Below, one piece after another: positions 1 through 13,400 of a stretch of DNA of 64,000 bases; the first letter of the stretch is position 1, and every line of letters begins with the position of its first letter. Under the pieces are notes generated by a model, which did no database searches, was not told where the DNA came from, and worked only from the letters and a program-made list of their open reading frames with translations. The stretch covers positions 1,113,512-1,177,511 of the forward strand of contig JAQFVV010000282.1 in NCBI GenBank assembly GCA_028023455.1. Direction: 5' to 3'. Position numbers and translations under genes: made by a program. This stretch comes from Epiperipatus broadwayi. Taxonomy: Eukaryota > Onychophora > Udeonychophora > Euonychophora > Peripatidae.

Positions 1-1221
1 TATTTTATTAATGATAATTATTTTTTTTTTATTCTATCTCTGTCTGAACTGCATATCTCTGTAGCTGAATTATTATAACTAACCTAACGAAGAGCTATAT
101 TATATTATATTATCTTAGGAGGCAATAGAGGGTTGGCTACCCGTCCTATACGGAAGTGTCCGATTTCCCTTGATGGAATAATTCCGTTTTTGTTTTAATA
201 GAAACGTCATCGTTTGATGGGTTAGAATATATATATATATTCAATACAATTTTTTGCTCACAATCTTTTATAAAAGAATCAGGAAATGAATTCACTATTG
301 ATGAATTCTAATATAATACGTGTAAAATGAAATATGGTTCATGATTTGTGTTTGTTTATAACAACCTAAACCAGATAAAGATTTTGTTATTATTATTGTT
401 GATGTTTTAATTTATAATTTTAAAATAAAATTATATTATAGGTATGTATTTAAAATACATATTATATATATTTTGCTACTATCAACAAATTTTGGCATCC
501 ATTTCAAGGCTTGGAACCAGATGTCTTGAATGCAGGGAAACTGTAATAATAAACTGAATAAAGGGATACATATTATATCCTATACAAAAAACAGAATAAT
601 ATATTGATTCAGTGCACATATAGTATATGTTTTTAATGGGATATACACCAGGTTATATTGATCAGATTTCATCTGATTGATGTGAAAGCCTCATTACACC
701 GATTTAAATATTGATAAGAAATATCACATTGCATTAAAAAAGGTGTCGGGGCACAAACAAATCTGTCCTATAGTAATTAAATATTATTTTACTATTTACA
801 CTATTGGATATTTATCTCATTCTGTCTTAAAGCAAAAAATTTTTGAAAAAAAAATTATTTAAAAATCTATTCCAATAATCAAAACTGGACTAAATTTGAT
901 GATGATTGGAATGACTACTGGAGACAGATTTTTTTTTTTCAGAAAATTAATTTTGAAGTCCTTGATATTAAACATGATCAAAAAGTTTTATCAATATATT
1001 GTAATTAATATTGTTATTGATTTATTTTAGAATTTTAAAATTTCAATACTAATTGATTTTTTATCATTTGATATTGTTTTTAAACAATTAAATCAGCATT
1101 AGTACCCTGAAAGTAAGCCTGTTATTAAATACTGTTTAAGATAAAATAATTGTGCGCATCTGTAAATATTTTTTTGTTCTTATATTAAATTTGTGCATAG
1201 ATTAACACTATTTTTAAATAA
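1..1221. other. AT-rich flank without recognised genes
   Basis: I see no coding region or element I can name here. A more GC-rich patch at about 118-215 stands out from its surroundings and may be the end of an old repeat. A short (TA)n run lies at about 226-240. The rest is AT-rich and full of stops in all frames. It ends at the 5-bp target duplication of the gypsy element that follows. Confidence 0.5.
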
Positions 1222-1227
1222 AGTAAT

Positions 1228-1909
1228 TGTACTGAATGGTACAAATATTTATATTGTGTAAATAAAGTTTTAATTAAATTTTGTATGTTGCATTGGCAGT
1301 ATCGTGTTCCCTCCCCCCAGAAATTACTCTAGAAAAAACAAATAAACAAACTGTCAAATAAATTGCGTAATTTATATAAAGAGTTTGATATTTTTGAAGT
1401 GCAGTCAGTCACGTGCATTTCAGTGGATTTGGTACCGAAGTTATAAGCTGTAGTATGCAATCAAAAGCTGTCAGCCAACAATGAAGAGGAAAATGGCTGC
1501 CGAATGTACCGAACGTAAACTGTATTCCCGAAAATAAAAAACTTAAGGTTGAACGAAGTTGGTATTCACCAAAGGTGTTAACATTGAAATTCAAATGGAT
1601 ATTTGTTTTGTATAGACTTTTATTTAGATGTTCAGTATATACAATTCTTTAAAATTAAATGAACTGTGAAATTAATACTGGTGCATAGATTAACGTATTT
1701 CTCAACACGCTTAATAATTCCATATAAATCCCCTATTTGTAATAGGAGAATTAGTTGGTTAATAGCATTATTTATTCATTAGTATTATATTATTAAGTGA
1801 ATGCCTCAGCAAACAGAAATAAATTTGCCAAAATATTATCAAACCTGTGTGTATGTGTCACTTTATTGTTGTTCTCCATGGCTGAATTCATCCCCCTGTG
1901 GACATGGCA
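1228..1909 (+). repeat. 5' LTR of the gypsy element
   Basis: 682 bp, starting TGTACT and ending GGCA, so it has TG...CA ends. It matches 10409-10880 and then, after an interruption, 13378-13524. Near 1701-1725 the homology resumes after about 20 extra bases that resemble the 5' flank (a GTGCATAGATTAAC-like string), so this copy has a small insertion. An AATAAA-like signal at about 1819 lies in the conserved distal part. Confidence 0.88.
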
Positions 1910-3041
1910 GATGTCACAGTTGACAGTTTGATAGAAGGTGCAGACATTAGTTTAAAGAATAGTATATTGGTGAAAGAGATTTAAAAAAGAAAAATGGCAG
2001 TTCCCACTTATCATTTGTGAGAATTAGATATCAGTAACTCTTCACTGAGGAATATATATTGTACTGGTCAAAACATGTTTATCCATCTAACATGAGCTGG
2101 AACTCACAAAATGTACTTCAAACCCAGTCAAGCCTGAGATTTAGTTCAGGGACCAGTCTGAATTTGAATCCACTCTCTAGCCCCAGATCTAACACCTAAT
2201 GAATAACATAATAGTGATGGCACATGAGAATTAATTTTAAATCTGGACCATTAGCAAAGCAGAGAAGACAATGAGACATCTATTAACTATGACTAAACTA
2301 AAATATATATAACCATGGCTGTACATTTGGAAGTGGAGAAAAGAGAAATTTGAACTACTCAGACAAGTTGGATAATAAAAATATAGTTTAATAAAATGAC
2401 AAATTATTATACATTATGACTTAATTGTGTGCGTAAATGAGCAAGCGGTAGATGATTACATAATGTAATTCACGCTATTATTTCTCATATACTCTTTTAT
2501 TAGCTAAATAAGAGATATACATTAACACACATCTTTGGTGGGTACAGTATTAAAATGCAAATTGATTATTAGAAAGAAGTTACATAAAATTGCTATTAAT
2601 GCTTTGGATTACGGTTCTGAAACGTGGTGATTAACATTATTACTTCGGGAAGCATTCTGAGATTCATTATAGATATAATACAAACCATTTTCACACCATT
2701 ACGGTCATGAAAATAAATAAAATACATTTGATAACATATTTGATTATATGACAAAATACTGAATGAAAGTTCTTTTAATTAGCGCTGGTAAGAAGAACAC
2801 TTTATTTTCCCCAAGGCATATACATACTCTTAAATACAGAAATAAATTACGATGGTGGGATTGTATAAGACTGAAATAAATTTAATTAATAAAACTAGAA
2901 GTAGTTGGCATTTATATATATTTTGAGCAGAGCACAATTTTAATATTAAAGCATTAAAACTGGGTCATGAAGCAAAAAAAATAATAATACGAAGAAGTTT
3001 GCGGTGCTGACATAATAGCCAAAAATAACAGGAAAAGTCGT

Positions 3042-3229
3042 GCTTCTGGATGAAAGACGAAGTGGATAGGCATGCCATGGACATCACTGACATGCAGGCC
3101 TTTTTGTATGAAGAAAGTGGATAGGCATGTGCCAGACTTAGGGAATCACAGCCAGAGGCCTTTTGATACGAAGAAAGTGGATAAGTATAGCATGTGCCAG
3201 ACTTAGGGATCACCACCAGAGGCCTTTTT
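3042..3229. repeat. ~60-bp tandem repeat, three units
   Basis: Three head-to-tail diverged units (about 3042-3103, 3104-3163 and 3164-3229). Each carries GAAGAAAGTGGATA-like and CCAGAGGCCTTTT-like blocks. It lies in the otherwise unrecognised 5' internal region of the gypsy element. A minus-strand open frame over it simply reflects the repeat period. Confidence 0.75.
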
Positions 3230-5489
3230 ATATAAAATAAATTGTTCTGGGAAGGTCAACTATTCTCAGAACAAGGCTTGAGAAATAAATCTATGGGTTC
3301 AAACTTGTCACAACCCCCAGATTAGAAGATTATAAGCACATAATATATATATGAAGATAGGCCAAATGTCAGTAATGCAGTAATGATAAATGTCACTAAC
3401 AACACTGAATAAGTTTTACTGCTTTAAAATGAATGCCCCTTATTTGAATGCCATAATTTAGACAAATAATACACTATGCAGTTATAATATATATAGACAC
3501 AAGATTTTACTTAATAACTAAAACAGTAAAATATTACAATTTATCCCTCTTCCCTTTCTGATATTTAAAATAATTCAATCCCACCCTCATGGTTTTTATA
3601 GCAACTGGAATATTTAAATACAATATTTGAAATTTTAAGAGTATGGAAAATAAAAGAAGACTGGCAGTTATAGAAAATAATTAATGAGTCACTCTTTCAG
3701 AATTTAATAAAAAAACATTTTAAAAGATTTCAAAGCGTTAATTAGCTTGAATGGTGGATTTACCCCATGTAGAATTACTTTATTCTATTCGGAGTTGAAC
3801 AAATAATTTTATAATAAATCAACATAAAATGTTGATTCGTAAAAAAACAAACTGGCGAACATACATCATATAATATATTTTGAGAGAATGTTAAAAACCT
3901 TAATTAATGGAGATTTAATTGAAAGACAAAAAGGTTTTTAAAAATTAAGTTTGCCAGGTTGCTGGAAATTGGCATTTTAATAATAAACAAGCAGATATAT
4001 AAGTCAAAGAATAAATACATATAAATAAATGACCGCACCAAAGTTAAGGAAACTTAAGAGCATATGAGAGAGAATTAAATTTATAGAAATCACTTAAAGG
4101 CAAATTACATATTAAAACAAAAACAAAGTTAAATAACACATTAGAAGAAATCTTGATAGATGAGTTAGGCTAAATTAAGTTTGAGGTGATGGCTTGAAAA
4201 GTTACCTTGCAATTTTAAAGTCCAATTTAGTACAGCACGTGCAAGGCAATTGAAATGCAAGTTCTTCAGTGGCAGCAAGCTTCTATTAGCATACTAAAGT
4301 TCTTAGGTCGGGCTTTTACTTCTCTCTTGGGCAACAGAATGGTATGGCCATGGAAGATGACCCAACAGGGCTGAGAAGGGTGGTGGACTTACTACTACAT
4401 CATTACAAGTGACGTGTAATATGTTTACAATACAGTTCTCTCAATAGTAGCTAATCTATCTCTCACTAGTAGCTGATCTCTTGGTGATTTAAAATATGGT
4501 CATTTTATACTCTGCTCAGGTATTTCTGGAATGCTTTTAATTACTTAGTTTTAGCCTCAAAATCTAATCTCTGATCTAACAGAAATTTTACATTTCTTTG
4601 TTCATTGTTTTTGAAAGATGCAACATTAGATAACGTCCAAAAATAAATTCAAATCTATTTCCAGATTAGAAATAGATTTGACAAAAATGTTTACAACAAA
4701 AGAAAATCTTTAATCTTAATCCCATTTTAAGTAAAAACTTTAATTAAAAATACCTTCCCCAGATTAAAACAATAGTGTTTCCAACTCTTTAATTATTTTG
4801 GGGCAATTAACAATACATCTTCCATCTTGGATTTTATAAAATATAGAGTTTAATAGAAAAAAAATACTTTAAAAAGAAAAAGTTGTACAAATGACATATA
4901 ATAAAATATTTGTTAAAAAAATCAATATTTTTGTTAGTATTTTGCTCCTATATATATATTTCAGCCGCACCTATGTACTTTAATAAAAAGAATTAATAAT
5001 TAATAATAAAAAAATTAATAATAAATATGTTATTGAAAGTTAAAATTTATAAATTTAGGCGTGCATCTCAAATATATACATAAAATATATATACACGACA
5101 AAAGGAGTGGGATGAGATATAAGGTTTAAACACAGGTTAGTAGATGGAATCATGAAGCACAATCTTAAGCTAAGATTGACTGCTTCAATATGTGGAGCAC
5201 ATAGATCATTATGTGAGGCTCAATATGAGGTTGATAAGTTGAAAGTTCCAACACTTGTTTTTTGTGGTAATGATATTCTGCAAATTGCCAAATAATTATG
5301 TGAACCCAAGATTCCAATGTGCCTTACCCTGAATAAGTAGAAAATTTTACTATGTATTTTTAGCCAATGGTAATGAAGAGGATAGCTTGTTTGCATTTCC
5401 AAATGGGAAAACAACTACCAAGATTACAATCTGACCATATGCTCGATATTGTAAATGTATGAAAGATTTAGAGAACGTACTCCTGGATC

Positions 5490-5746
5490 AATTTTATATG
5501 ACATGTTGAACCACAATCTTAGGAAACGTTACTAAGTGAAGTGTGAATAGAACAGCTATCGCAAAATGTATAACTCATGAGCTAACAATGGTTAATGTGT
5601 CTGAAATTCAAACAGTAGCAAAGGAAGTAAATAATACCACAAGTGTATATAAAGCTAACATGGATGAATTACCTAAGAAATTCATAAATAAATCCATTTA
5701 ATAACATTTCCTAAGATTGTGGTCCAACATGTCACATAAAAATTGA
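5490..5746. repeat. Inverted repeat in gag region
   Basis: Arms of about 46 bp at 5490-5537 and 5698-5746 are reverse complements (core ACCACAATCTTAGGAAA). They enclose about 160 bp that reads as gag-like coding remnants. No target duplication is evident. Confidence 0.6.
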
Positions 5747-5870
5747 TACAGATGTACTATTGCTGCAGAATTGGGAGACACCCTAAAAGGGTGTGCAAAT
5801 TTAAAGCAAAAATATGCTGCATTTGTGCATTAAAAGACATTTAGATCAATGTTTGTAGAAAAAATGATAT
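5580..5870 (+). pseudogene. gag C-terminal remnant with zinc knuckle
   Basis: In the frame from 5755, the translation contains a Cys/His cluster: paired Cys, then Gly-Arg-His, then Cys about five residues later, followed by Phe-Lys and a second Cys-Cys-x-Cys. This is the spacing of the tandem zinc knuckles seen in K02A2.6-type Ty3/gypsy gag proteins, which bind the element's RNA during particle assembly. The second knuckle is truncated by a stop near 5869. It lies just upstream of the protease remnant, separated from it by an inserted ~330-bp repeat. The assignment rests on motif spacing and context. Confidence 0.6.
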
Positions 5871-5989
5871 ACATAAGCAACACTCAGACTTTAAATCAGG
5901 GAAAGCAGAGCTTGTAGAAAATTAAAGATAAAGTCAGTGGTTGACTCAAACAATAGTCAAATTAGTCAACATGGTAGGATGAGTAGGTT

Positions 5990-6330
5990 GGTGCCAATGT
6001 GGGCTTTGAGCATTCTATCATCAGATTTTCAATGAAATGGATGGCTGAAGAGTTGTGGGGTGGAGTGGTTTGAAGCCTTCCATTAAAGTATGAAGATTGC
6101 CTATCTTAATATAGACTGAGCATTGATTGTATATATGTGTGGAGATGATAATGTGGACCAACTAACGAGTGCTGTTTTAGCATGAAATATGTATATTGGC
6201 GATTATTTATTTTTTCAACATGTGTTGATCAAGTGTGTCAGCAGTATGAGATAGCATGAGTAGTTGAGGGTCATGGGAAAGTCTGAGTTCAAATCCCCTA
6301 TATATTTTATATTAAAGTGCAGGTATGAAA
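5990..6330 (+). mobile_element. ~330-bp interspersed repeat, copy A
   Basis: This stretch matches copies at 15345-15690 and 22955-23290 over their whole lengths. Conserved blocks are a start near GGGCTTTGAGCATT, a central GAGTGCTGGTTCAGCATGAA-like box, and a distal GAGTTCAAATCC that fits an internal Pol III B box. It sits between the gag zinc knuckle and the protease of the gypsy element and breaks the frame. Confidence 0.75.
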
Positions 6331-6379
6331 AAGCCTATACTGTAGAAAAAAAATTCATATAGTCAAATTATGTTGGTTG

Positions 6380-8960
6380 TAACTATTTGTAAAACAAAAG
6401 TCACTATGGAAGTCAATAGCAGTGCAGAATTATCAATTTTAATCACTAAAGGATTGGAATAGAATAAATGCTAAAAACAAGTAGAAAAGAAGTCAAAGGT
6501 GGTGGTCATGAATATAAATGGTAATAGAATACAGATATGTAAAAAAGTTTCTGTCCCAGTGAAGGTGAATTAGAAATGAAAAGTTTTACCTCTGTTTATT
6601 GTCAGAACTACAAATCTGTTCCTCAGCTGTCTAAACAAAAAATAGGTGTATTAAAATTGGTAGCACAACCTATAGTATATAAACCATGTGAAGTTCTTTA
6701 TGCTTTTAAATCAAAAGTTGAAGAGACAATAGGATATGTGATAAAAAAGATGTGTTATCACCTGTAGAAGACTTACCATAGCTACTCCAGTGGTCGTGAT
6801 CATTAAGCCAGATGAGACTTCATTTGTGGAGATTATAGGATTATGGTAAACAAATATATAAGTAAGAGCGCTTATCCCATACCAAGTGAACAAGAGGTGT
6901 GAGCATCTTTACAAAAAGCCTCATTCTTCATGAAGATAGATTTAAGTCCATGTTTCACCAAAATAACATTATGTACTCATGTCGGCTTGTTTAAATGCAA
7001 TAAACTGCCTTATAGGGTAAAATTGGCCCCTAACATTTTTGAGGTGTAAGTGGTCAGGTTACTGCAGGATGTAAACAAAGTAATTCCCTACTTAAATGAT
7101 AGACTCATTTCTGCCCAATCTGAAGAAGAGTTGGAAAAGCATGCAATGGAAGTGTGCTCAAAGTTAAATCAAATTAGAGCAAGAGTAAATGTCAGGAAAT
7201 GTATTTGTTCAAACCTAAAAGTTAAATTCTTGGGACATGTGATAAACAGAAATGTAAAAAATCCGGAGAAAGTGAGAGCTGTGAAAGAAGCCATTACTCC
7301 TAAAAATGTGAATGACTTACAAACTTTTCTTGGACTGTTAGATTTCTATGAAAATTTCTTACAGCATAAATTACACATATCAATACTGGTGTATGATTTA
7401 CGGAGTAAAGGGCAATGGTTGAAGTGGAATGAAGAGCAAAAAAAATGCATTTCAAAAGGAAAATGAACTCTTAGTACATTATAGAAGTGATCTGGAAGTA
7501 ATGATCACTACAGATGCTCCAGATTTCGGAATAGGGGAGGTTATCCACATCGGGATGGTGAAGATGAACATCTGATAGCATATCCTTCCAGAACCTTATC
7601 TTTGGCTGAATATTATAGTCAGCTAGATAAGGGACCCCTGGCTGTAAGTAATCAAGAAATTCCATCAATATTTATATATATGGACATAGTTTTACTGTAT
7701 GATGAATCATTGCCCATTGCATGGAATTTTTGGACAGAGTAAACAAATACCTGATTATGCAAGCCAGAGACTTTTGAGATGGATTAACATCTTATCTGTT
7801 TATTATTATGAATTCCAGAAAAAGATAATGCACGTAGATGCATTATCATGTTTACCTGTGAAAGACAAAGATCAATGGAAGATTACAGCAGTAAATTTAT
7901 TAGAAGCAATAAGGATTCTTGGAAATTTAAATAATGCTACATTCACTGAATGGATTAATAGAGACCCTAGATATATTAAGATGAAGACTTGGATCTGTGA
8001 AGAATGGCCAAAAGGTCAGCCAAGTTCTGTTACTATGACAATTTGGAATGCTAGTCAAAGTTTGTCTATTTATAATGGCTGTATGCTGATGATCGATCAA
8101 GTGCTCATGCCAATGGAAGGATGGAAACAAATATTAGTTATTACACAAAAGGTATCCAGGTGTTGTGCCAATGAATGTGCTTGCATAAATAAGTAGTGAC
8201 ATTGAACAAATGATCAAAACCTGCCAAGATTGTCAATCTGTGACTAATTTACCAAAAAAGGCTTACATATCATAAATAGAGGACAAAAAAACATGGGAGC
8301 ATATCTATATAAATTATGCTGGACTTATAAATGGTTATTTAATATTGGTATTCATTGATTCATATAGTAAATGGGTCGAGTATAAACTCGTGAAAACTAT
8401 AATATCAAATGTTCCATAAAAAATTTACAAAAGTATTTGCAATCATGGACATCCTGAGATCTTACTATACAATAAAGGTACTGGATTTATTTCTGGAAAT
8501 TTTGACTCTTATTTAACCTATAAAGACATTTATCATGTGCATATGCTAGCATATCACTCTGCCTCAAATGGACTTGTGGAAAAGGCAATCCAAAGATTGA
8601 AGTCAGCATTGAAAAAGATCAAAGTTACTAATATGGATGAAGCTTTGATCAAGATGATGTTTTATCAGCATTCTATTTCTGCAGAGTTGCTGTTTGGCAG
8701 ATTTTGTCAACTCATTTATTTAAACTTTTTCCAGTAAAAATGAAATCAGAAAAAAGGAATTTTAGCAAAGACAAGCATCATGCAAATTTTATGGAATTTA
8801 GAGTCAGCGAAACTATGTGGGTTCAAGATCTAATAAAAAAAAGTGGATACCTGGAATTATAGTTGATAAAGTTTCTGAAATCATATGAATAATAAAACTC
8901 AAGAATGGATTACCTGTCAGAAGACATATTAATCATAATAAATGTCATTTATCCATCACT
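6380..8960 (+). pseudogene. pol: Ty3/gypsy pol remnant (PR-RT-RH-IN)
   Basis: A decayed pol read across several frames. Protease: at 6406 the frame reads M-E-V then a degraded active site where Asp-Thr-Gly is expected (Asn-Ser-Ser), followed by Leu-Ser-Ile-Leu. Reverse transcriptase spans about 6700-7470. The catalytic Tyr-x-Asp-Asp box at 7090-7101 has Asn in place of the first Asp. RNase H covers about 7480-7870 and ends in a D-A-L-S motif. The integrase zinc-finger Cys pair is near 8218-8232. The DDE core spans about 8290-8610 with the first two Asp positions lost (Asn at the first, an Asn-Lys pair at the second), while the Glu in G-L-V-E remains near 8570. A GPY/F-like tail follows to about 8936. 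Stops and frameshifts are frequent, for example at 6447 and 7464. The motifs make the family clear, and the protein is certainly inactive. Confidence 0.88.
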
Positions 8961-10088
8961 TTGAACACTTTTTAGCAAAAACCTTTGATTATATCTATAT
9001 GCATACATAATCTAACATTTTGACTATCCTGCAGTCTTCTTCAGAGCTATGATATAATGAACAACATAAAATAAAATAAATAACTATATAAATAATACCA
9101 TAAAAATGTAAACAATAAAATAATAAAAAAATAAAAAATAATAAAACAATAATATATATATAACAAAACATAATAAAACCGAAATAAATATCAAACCCAA
9201 ATAAAAGAATCCAGTTAATATAAAATAAAATATACAATACAAATATAAAATAAATCCAAATTATATATGTGTATTCCTGACTGCATACATATTCACGAAT
9301 AACTTAATTTAAATATATTATTTGTTTTTATTATTTTTTAATAATCTCCTAATTACCTCTATTTTCTACAAACTTAAACTTTAGTTTTATTAGCTCTATC
9401 TTAATAAAATACTTAATTTTATTTCTATATAATTCTCAGTTCAATCTTAATTCATTTATTAATAGTCTTTTTAATTTTTAAATCATATATCTATTATTTC
9501 ATTATTTATTCTTCTGTTACTAATAATATTTTATATTTATTTATTTTTTTAAAAATATCTAAAAACTATAAATATTGTAATCTTTTAACTTACCCACTTT
9601 ATGGTAATTTTTTTAAAATAAAGGTTGTTTTTTTTCAACTTCACATGATCACCATTTCTTATGCTTACACAAGCTGTTTACTCAAAGGCTAAACTCTTCA
9701 TACAGTCCATAATTCCTTTATAAGTAATTTTCTCTTTATATATTTTCTCTATATACCTTTTTTAAGAACTATATTTATATCAATGTCATCCTAATCCCAG
9801 AATTCCAATTATATTTTTGTTTTATTATTATTATTTTATTAACTTTAATATTTATATTTTATGATATTATTTTTATGGTTAAATATTTTATTTTATGTTG
9901 ATCATTATACCATAGCTCTGATAAAGATTACAGGACAGCTGAAATGTAAGATTATGTAGGCATATAGATACAATAAAAGGGTTTTACTAAAAAGTGTTCA
10001 AACTGGTGGATAAATGACATTTATATAAGATATTACAGCAAAATAAAGGAAGTGGTGAAGGTGGTAATATTTTAGACATATTAATCAT
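8922..10088. mobile_element. 1.1-kb foldback insertion with 15-bp target duplication
   Basis: AGACATATTAATCAT occurs at 8922-8936 and again at 10074-10088. Removing 8937-10073 plus one copy restores a continuous pol tail reading (R-H-I-N-H then L-H-Q-L), so the insertion boundaries are well supported. Inside, arms at about 8941-9060 and 9905-10031 are inverted copies. The middle is very AT-rich. About 9641-9700 matches the 5' module of the retroposon family seen at 27093. A 15-bp duplication suits LINE-type integration better than a DNA transposon, so the inverted arms may come from twin priming or from a foldback template. Confidence 0.75.
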
Positions 10089-10400
10089 TTACACCAGCTA
10101 GCTATTCTCTGATACATCAATTGAGATTGATAATAGACCTGTATCAGCTAAATGTTAGTGGGAATTGTTGATAAATTATGAACTTTAAAATCTGCCCTCT
10201 AGTGAGCAGAATGATATATTGCCTATTGAGTGAGATACAAGAAATGAAACTGAACTGGATCAGGATGCAAATGAGTTGGGTCAAGATGAACAGTTATTAG
10301 GATCCAGAAAATCAGTTGATGTAAACACTGATACTCCTACTCCGTGATTTCAAAGAAATCTGAAAAGAGTGGTCAGATTTAGAGATTATTTTCTAGAGTG
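10089..10400 (+). pseudogene. C-terminal tail of gypsy pol
   Basis: Continuation of the pol frame after the 1.1-kb insertion. It is acidic, then ends in a basic Arg/Lys-rich stretch (reading Q-R-N-L-K-R-V-V-R-F-R) and a TGA at about 10398-10400. That is immediately against the polypurine tract, as is usual for Ty3/gypsy elements. Frame breaks occur upstream (for example TGA codons near 10229 and 10345). Confidence 0.65.
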
Positions 10401-10408
10401 AGGGGAGG
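10395..10408 (+). promoter_or_regulatory. Polypurine tract
   Basis: AGAGTGAGGGGAGG directly abuts the TGTACT start of the 3' LTR. In this class the tract primes plus-strand DNA synthesis. Its position fixes the 3' LTR boundary. Confidence 0.8.
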
Positions 10409-13400
10409 TGTACTCAGTGATGAAAATATTTATATTGTGTAAATAAAGTTTTAATTAAATTCTGCATGTTGCATTAATAGTATTGTTTCATCCCCTCCCC
10501 AGAAGTTACTCTAGAAAAAACATAAATGAACTGTCAAATAAATTATGTAAATTATCATAGTTTATATAAACTGTTTGATATTCTTGAGGCACAGTCAGTC
10601 AAGCACATTTTAATGGATTTGGTACCAAAGTTGTAAGCTATAATACGCAGTTAAAAGCTGTCAGCCAACAGTGAAGAGGAAAATGGTTACCAAACATAAA
10701 CTGTATTCAAAAAAGGAAAATACTTACGGTTAAATGAAGTTGGTATTCAATAAGGTATTTACTGTTAAAGCTCAAGTGGATATTTGTTTTGTATAGACTT
10801 TTATTTAGACAAGTATGAAACTCTTTAAAATTAAATGAACTGTGAAATATTATTTCACAATACATTTAATAATTACATATTGTAACAGTCAAAACACATG
10901 TATCTCGTTAACATATTGCAGAATTCGACCACCACACAGAACAGCAGCACCATCGAGTAGCGAAGCCACCGGTAATACTGAGTTCGAACATAGTTTATCA
11001 GTTCCACAATACAATCTACGGAATAATGCCTCTGATGCGACATAAGTAAACACTTCTTTAGGCACGGTGGTCAGGGAGATGCACGAGATTCATGGGTTTT
11101 GTTTCCGAGTTGGCCAACAATCAAACGAATATTAATTAACATATATAATCGAGGAAATGTCTATAATGGGCATCGAATAAATGAAAACTTAACTACAGAC
11201 GTATATTTAAAATTATTTATTTACATATTTAATAAAAGAAAACATTATTAATGTTATTAATCATATTTTAAATTCAAAGTCTCAACAGCTAATTGGTAAT
11301 ATTATATATATATAAAAGTACATTTATTTATCTGGAACATTTATTTATATGAAGGCGTAATCTAGCTACCTAGGGTTCTCAAGTGAGTATTTCTAATGCG
11401 TGCTGTAAGGAATTTATACTTTGCACTGCAAGAGTCATCAGTAACGGCGGACATACATTTATTTAATAAAATATTTATTTTACGACAAAGGGCAAACATT
11501 TATTTGAGAGTATATGACGAAGATAATGCCGAGGCGGAGTGATAGAGAGAATAATAAACTAAATAAAAGAACACGTGGTACGCTTTAGAAGGGCGATGTA
11601 AAATGGCAGCGCTGAAACTGCAATGCCGTGAATAAGTTATAAGAGTTTCGGGTTTGTCTCTGCCGCGACCCGAAGAGGTAAGGTGTCACATGAGCATAAC
11701 CAGGGACAAGCGGTCCATGTCACAATTTGCCAGCTGGCTGCGTGATGGTCGTCAAGCCCTACGGGAACATTATCATGTCCACTTGTGTAGGACGACTGGG
11801 GTTAATTCAACCCTAGAGAATCCGGAGTATTCACGGCATGGAATGAGCCATCGGGGCTTCAAAACGTAACACATGTGTAATATCGAAAAGATTGTGGTAA
11901 TATTCAACTAGATTTCAAACTCGGCCCGACATTATCAACGTTGACTGAAAGAAAATTGGTGACTCTCAAAGAAATGAAATTTACATGATTATTCATTAAC
12001 ATTTAATAATAAAAAAATATCTAAAAAGGGGATTATTACAGCGAGTATGCCAGCTATTACGGAGTAGTAGACCCTGCATTACAATAACTGATTCTTTGAA
12101 TGCGTGTCGATTTATATGAAATTTAAGTTATTTATAAAAGCAATATTAATGACAATTCGACACACATTCACTGTTCAAGCGATTATGGATTTAGCTTGAA
12201 AACTAAGACGATTATGAGAAGGTAATATTTCAATGATAATTATAAATAAAATGTAGATTTGAGAAATACACACCTAAGAAGGGTAGAGGGGAGAGGTAAG
12301 CTAGATTATGCGAGAAATTTACATATTACATTAATTCTCAAATTTTAGTTTCACAAATTTACAATTTTAACAGTTAGGAGTTATACAAATAATAGGAGAT
12401 GAGCTATAGCTTATTATTACTAGAGTACTCTATAATTTGGAATACACAAACACAGGTACCTGTTTTATAAGATGTTTTCGTCCATTGGTTTAATATCAGA
12501 TTGTTCGTAATTAGAAGTTTTCTTTCTTGTCCTGGGCATGTTGTTTTATTGATTGTTAACAGCAGTGGCTTTCTTGTTTATTTCAGGCAGCAGATCATTT
12601 TGGTGTTTTTACGATGGGCAAGGTGAAGCTCGGCATATGGTGGGCCATCTCCTGGTGGAGAATAATTTCGGTGCTTACTCGGTCATACCTTGCAGTATTA
12701 ATTTATTTAAGATATTTTAGACGCTCCACTCGAGAGCAAAGCTAGAATTCAAGTGCAAGTCTCCAGCAAGTCCAAGATGGCCTCCTTTTTCTTATCTTGA
12801 TCTTTTAATTTTTCTGTTGAGATATTTTTAGGTTTTATTTATCTTGCCCTCAGGATAATCAATGCTCTGCTGGTTTTAATTAGAAAGAAATTTGCTGTGC
12901 TATTGTTTGTTTTTCTTTACATTCGTTAATTACATTCTTTTGGAATTTTGCTATAATTAATTTATTATCTATCACTGACCGATGCTTTTAAATTTTCAAA
13001 GACAAAAGGGAATAAAATTATTTTAACTTTAATTAATTAATGCATCAGATTTTGTTAGAATTATTATTTAACGAAATTTAAACTAAACAACAAATACGAA
13101 CTTTATAAAATTCAAAATAAATGATTATGATTACACAAAATTTATTTAACTAAAAAGGAATCTAAATTATATTATTTTATCCATATTTATTGCCTTTAAT
13201 TTGAGATCGAAATGTGTGCGTGTTTATGTTGAATTCTACATATATTTATACATTTTTAATATTGTTACACACACAATTCGATACCAAAAAGTTTAAATTT
13301 GGGTGGGATAGACCGGTCAGTGAGAGACGACAGAAAAAGGTGAAACTTGAGATTCGAATACGAATCTCACTGTTTCAATATGAACACCTGATTTTAAAGG

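Noticed and set aside
1409-1594. Minus-strand frame in the 5' LTR
   Set aside because: It lies wholly inside the LTR and is not open in the 3' LTR copy.
8995-9237. 80-codon minus-strand frame rich in Ile, Phe and Tyr
   Set aside because: It is low-complexity AT-rich sequence inside the 1.1-kb foldback insertion and only looks membrane-like because of base composition.
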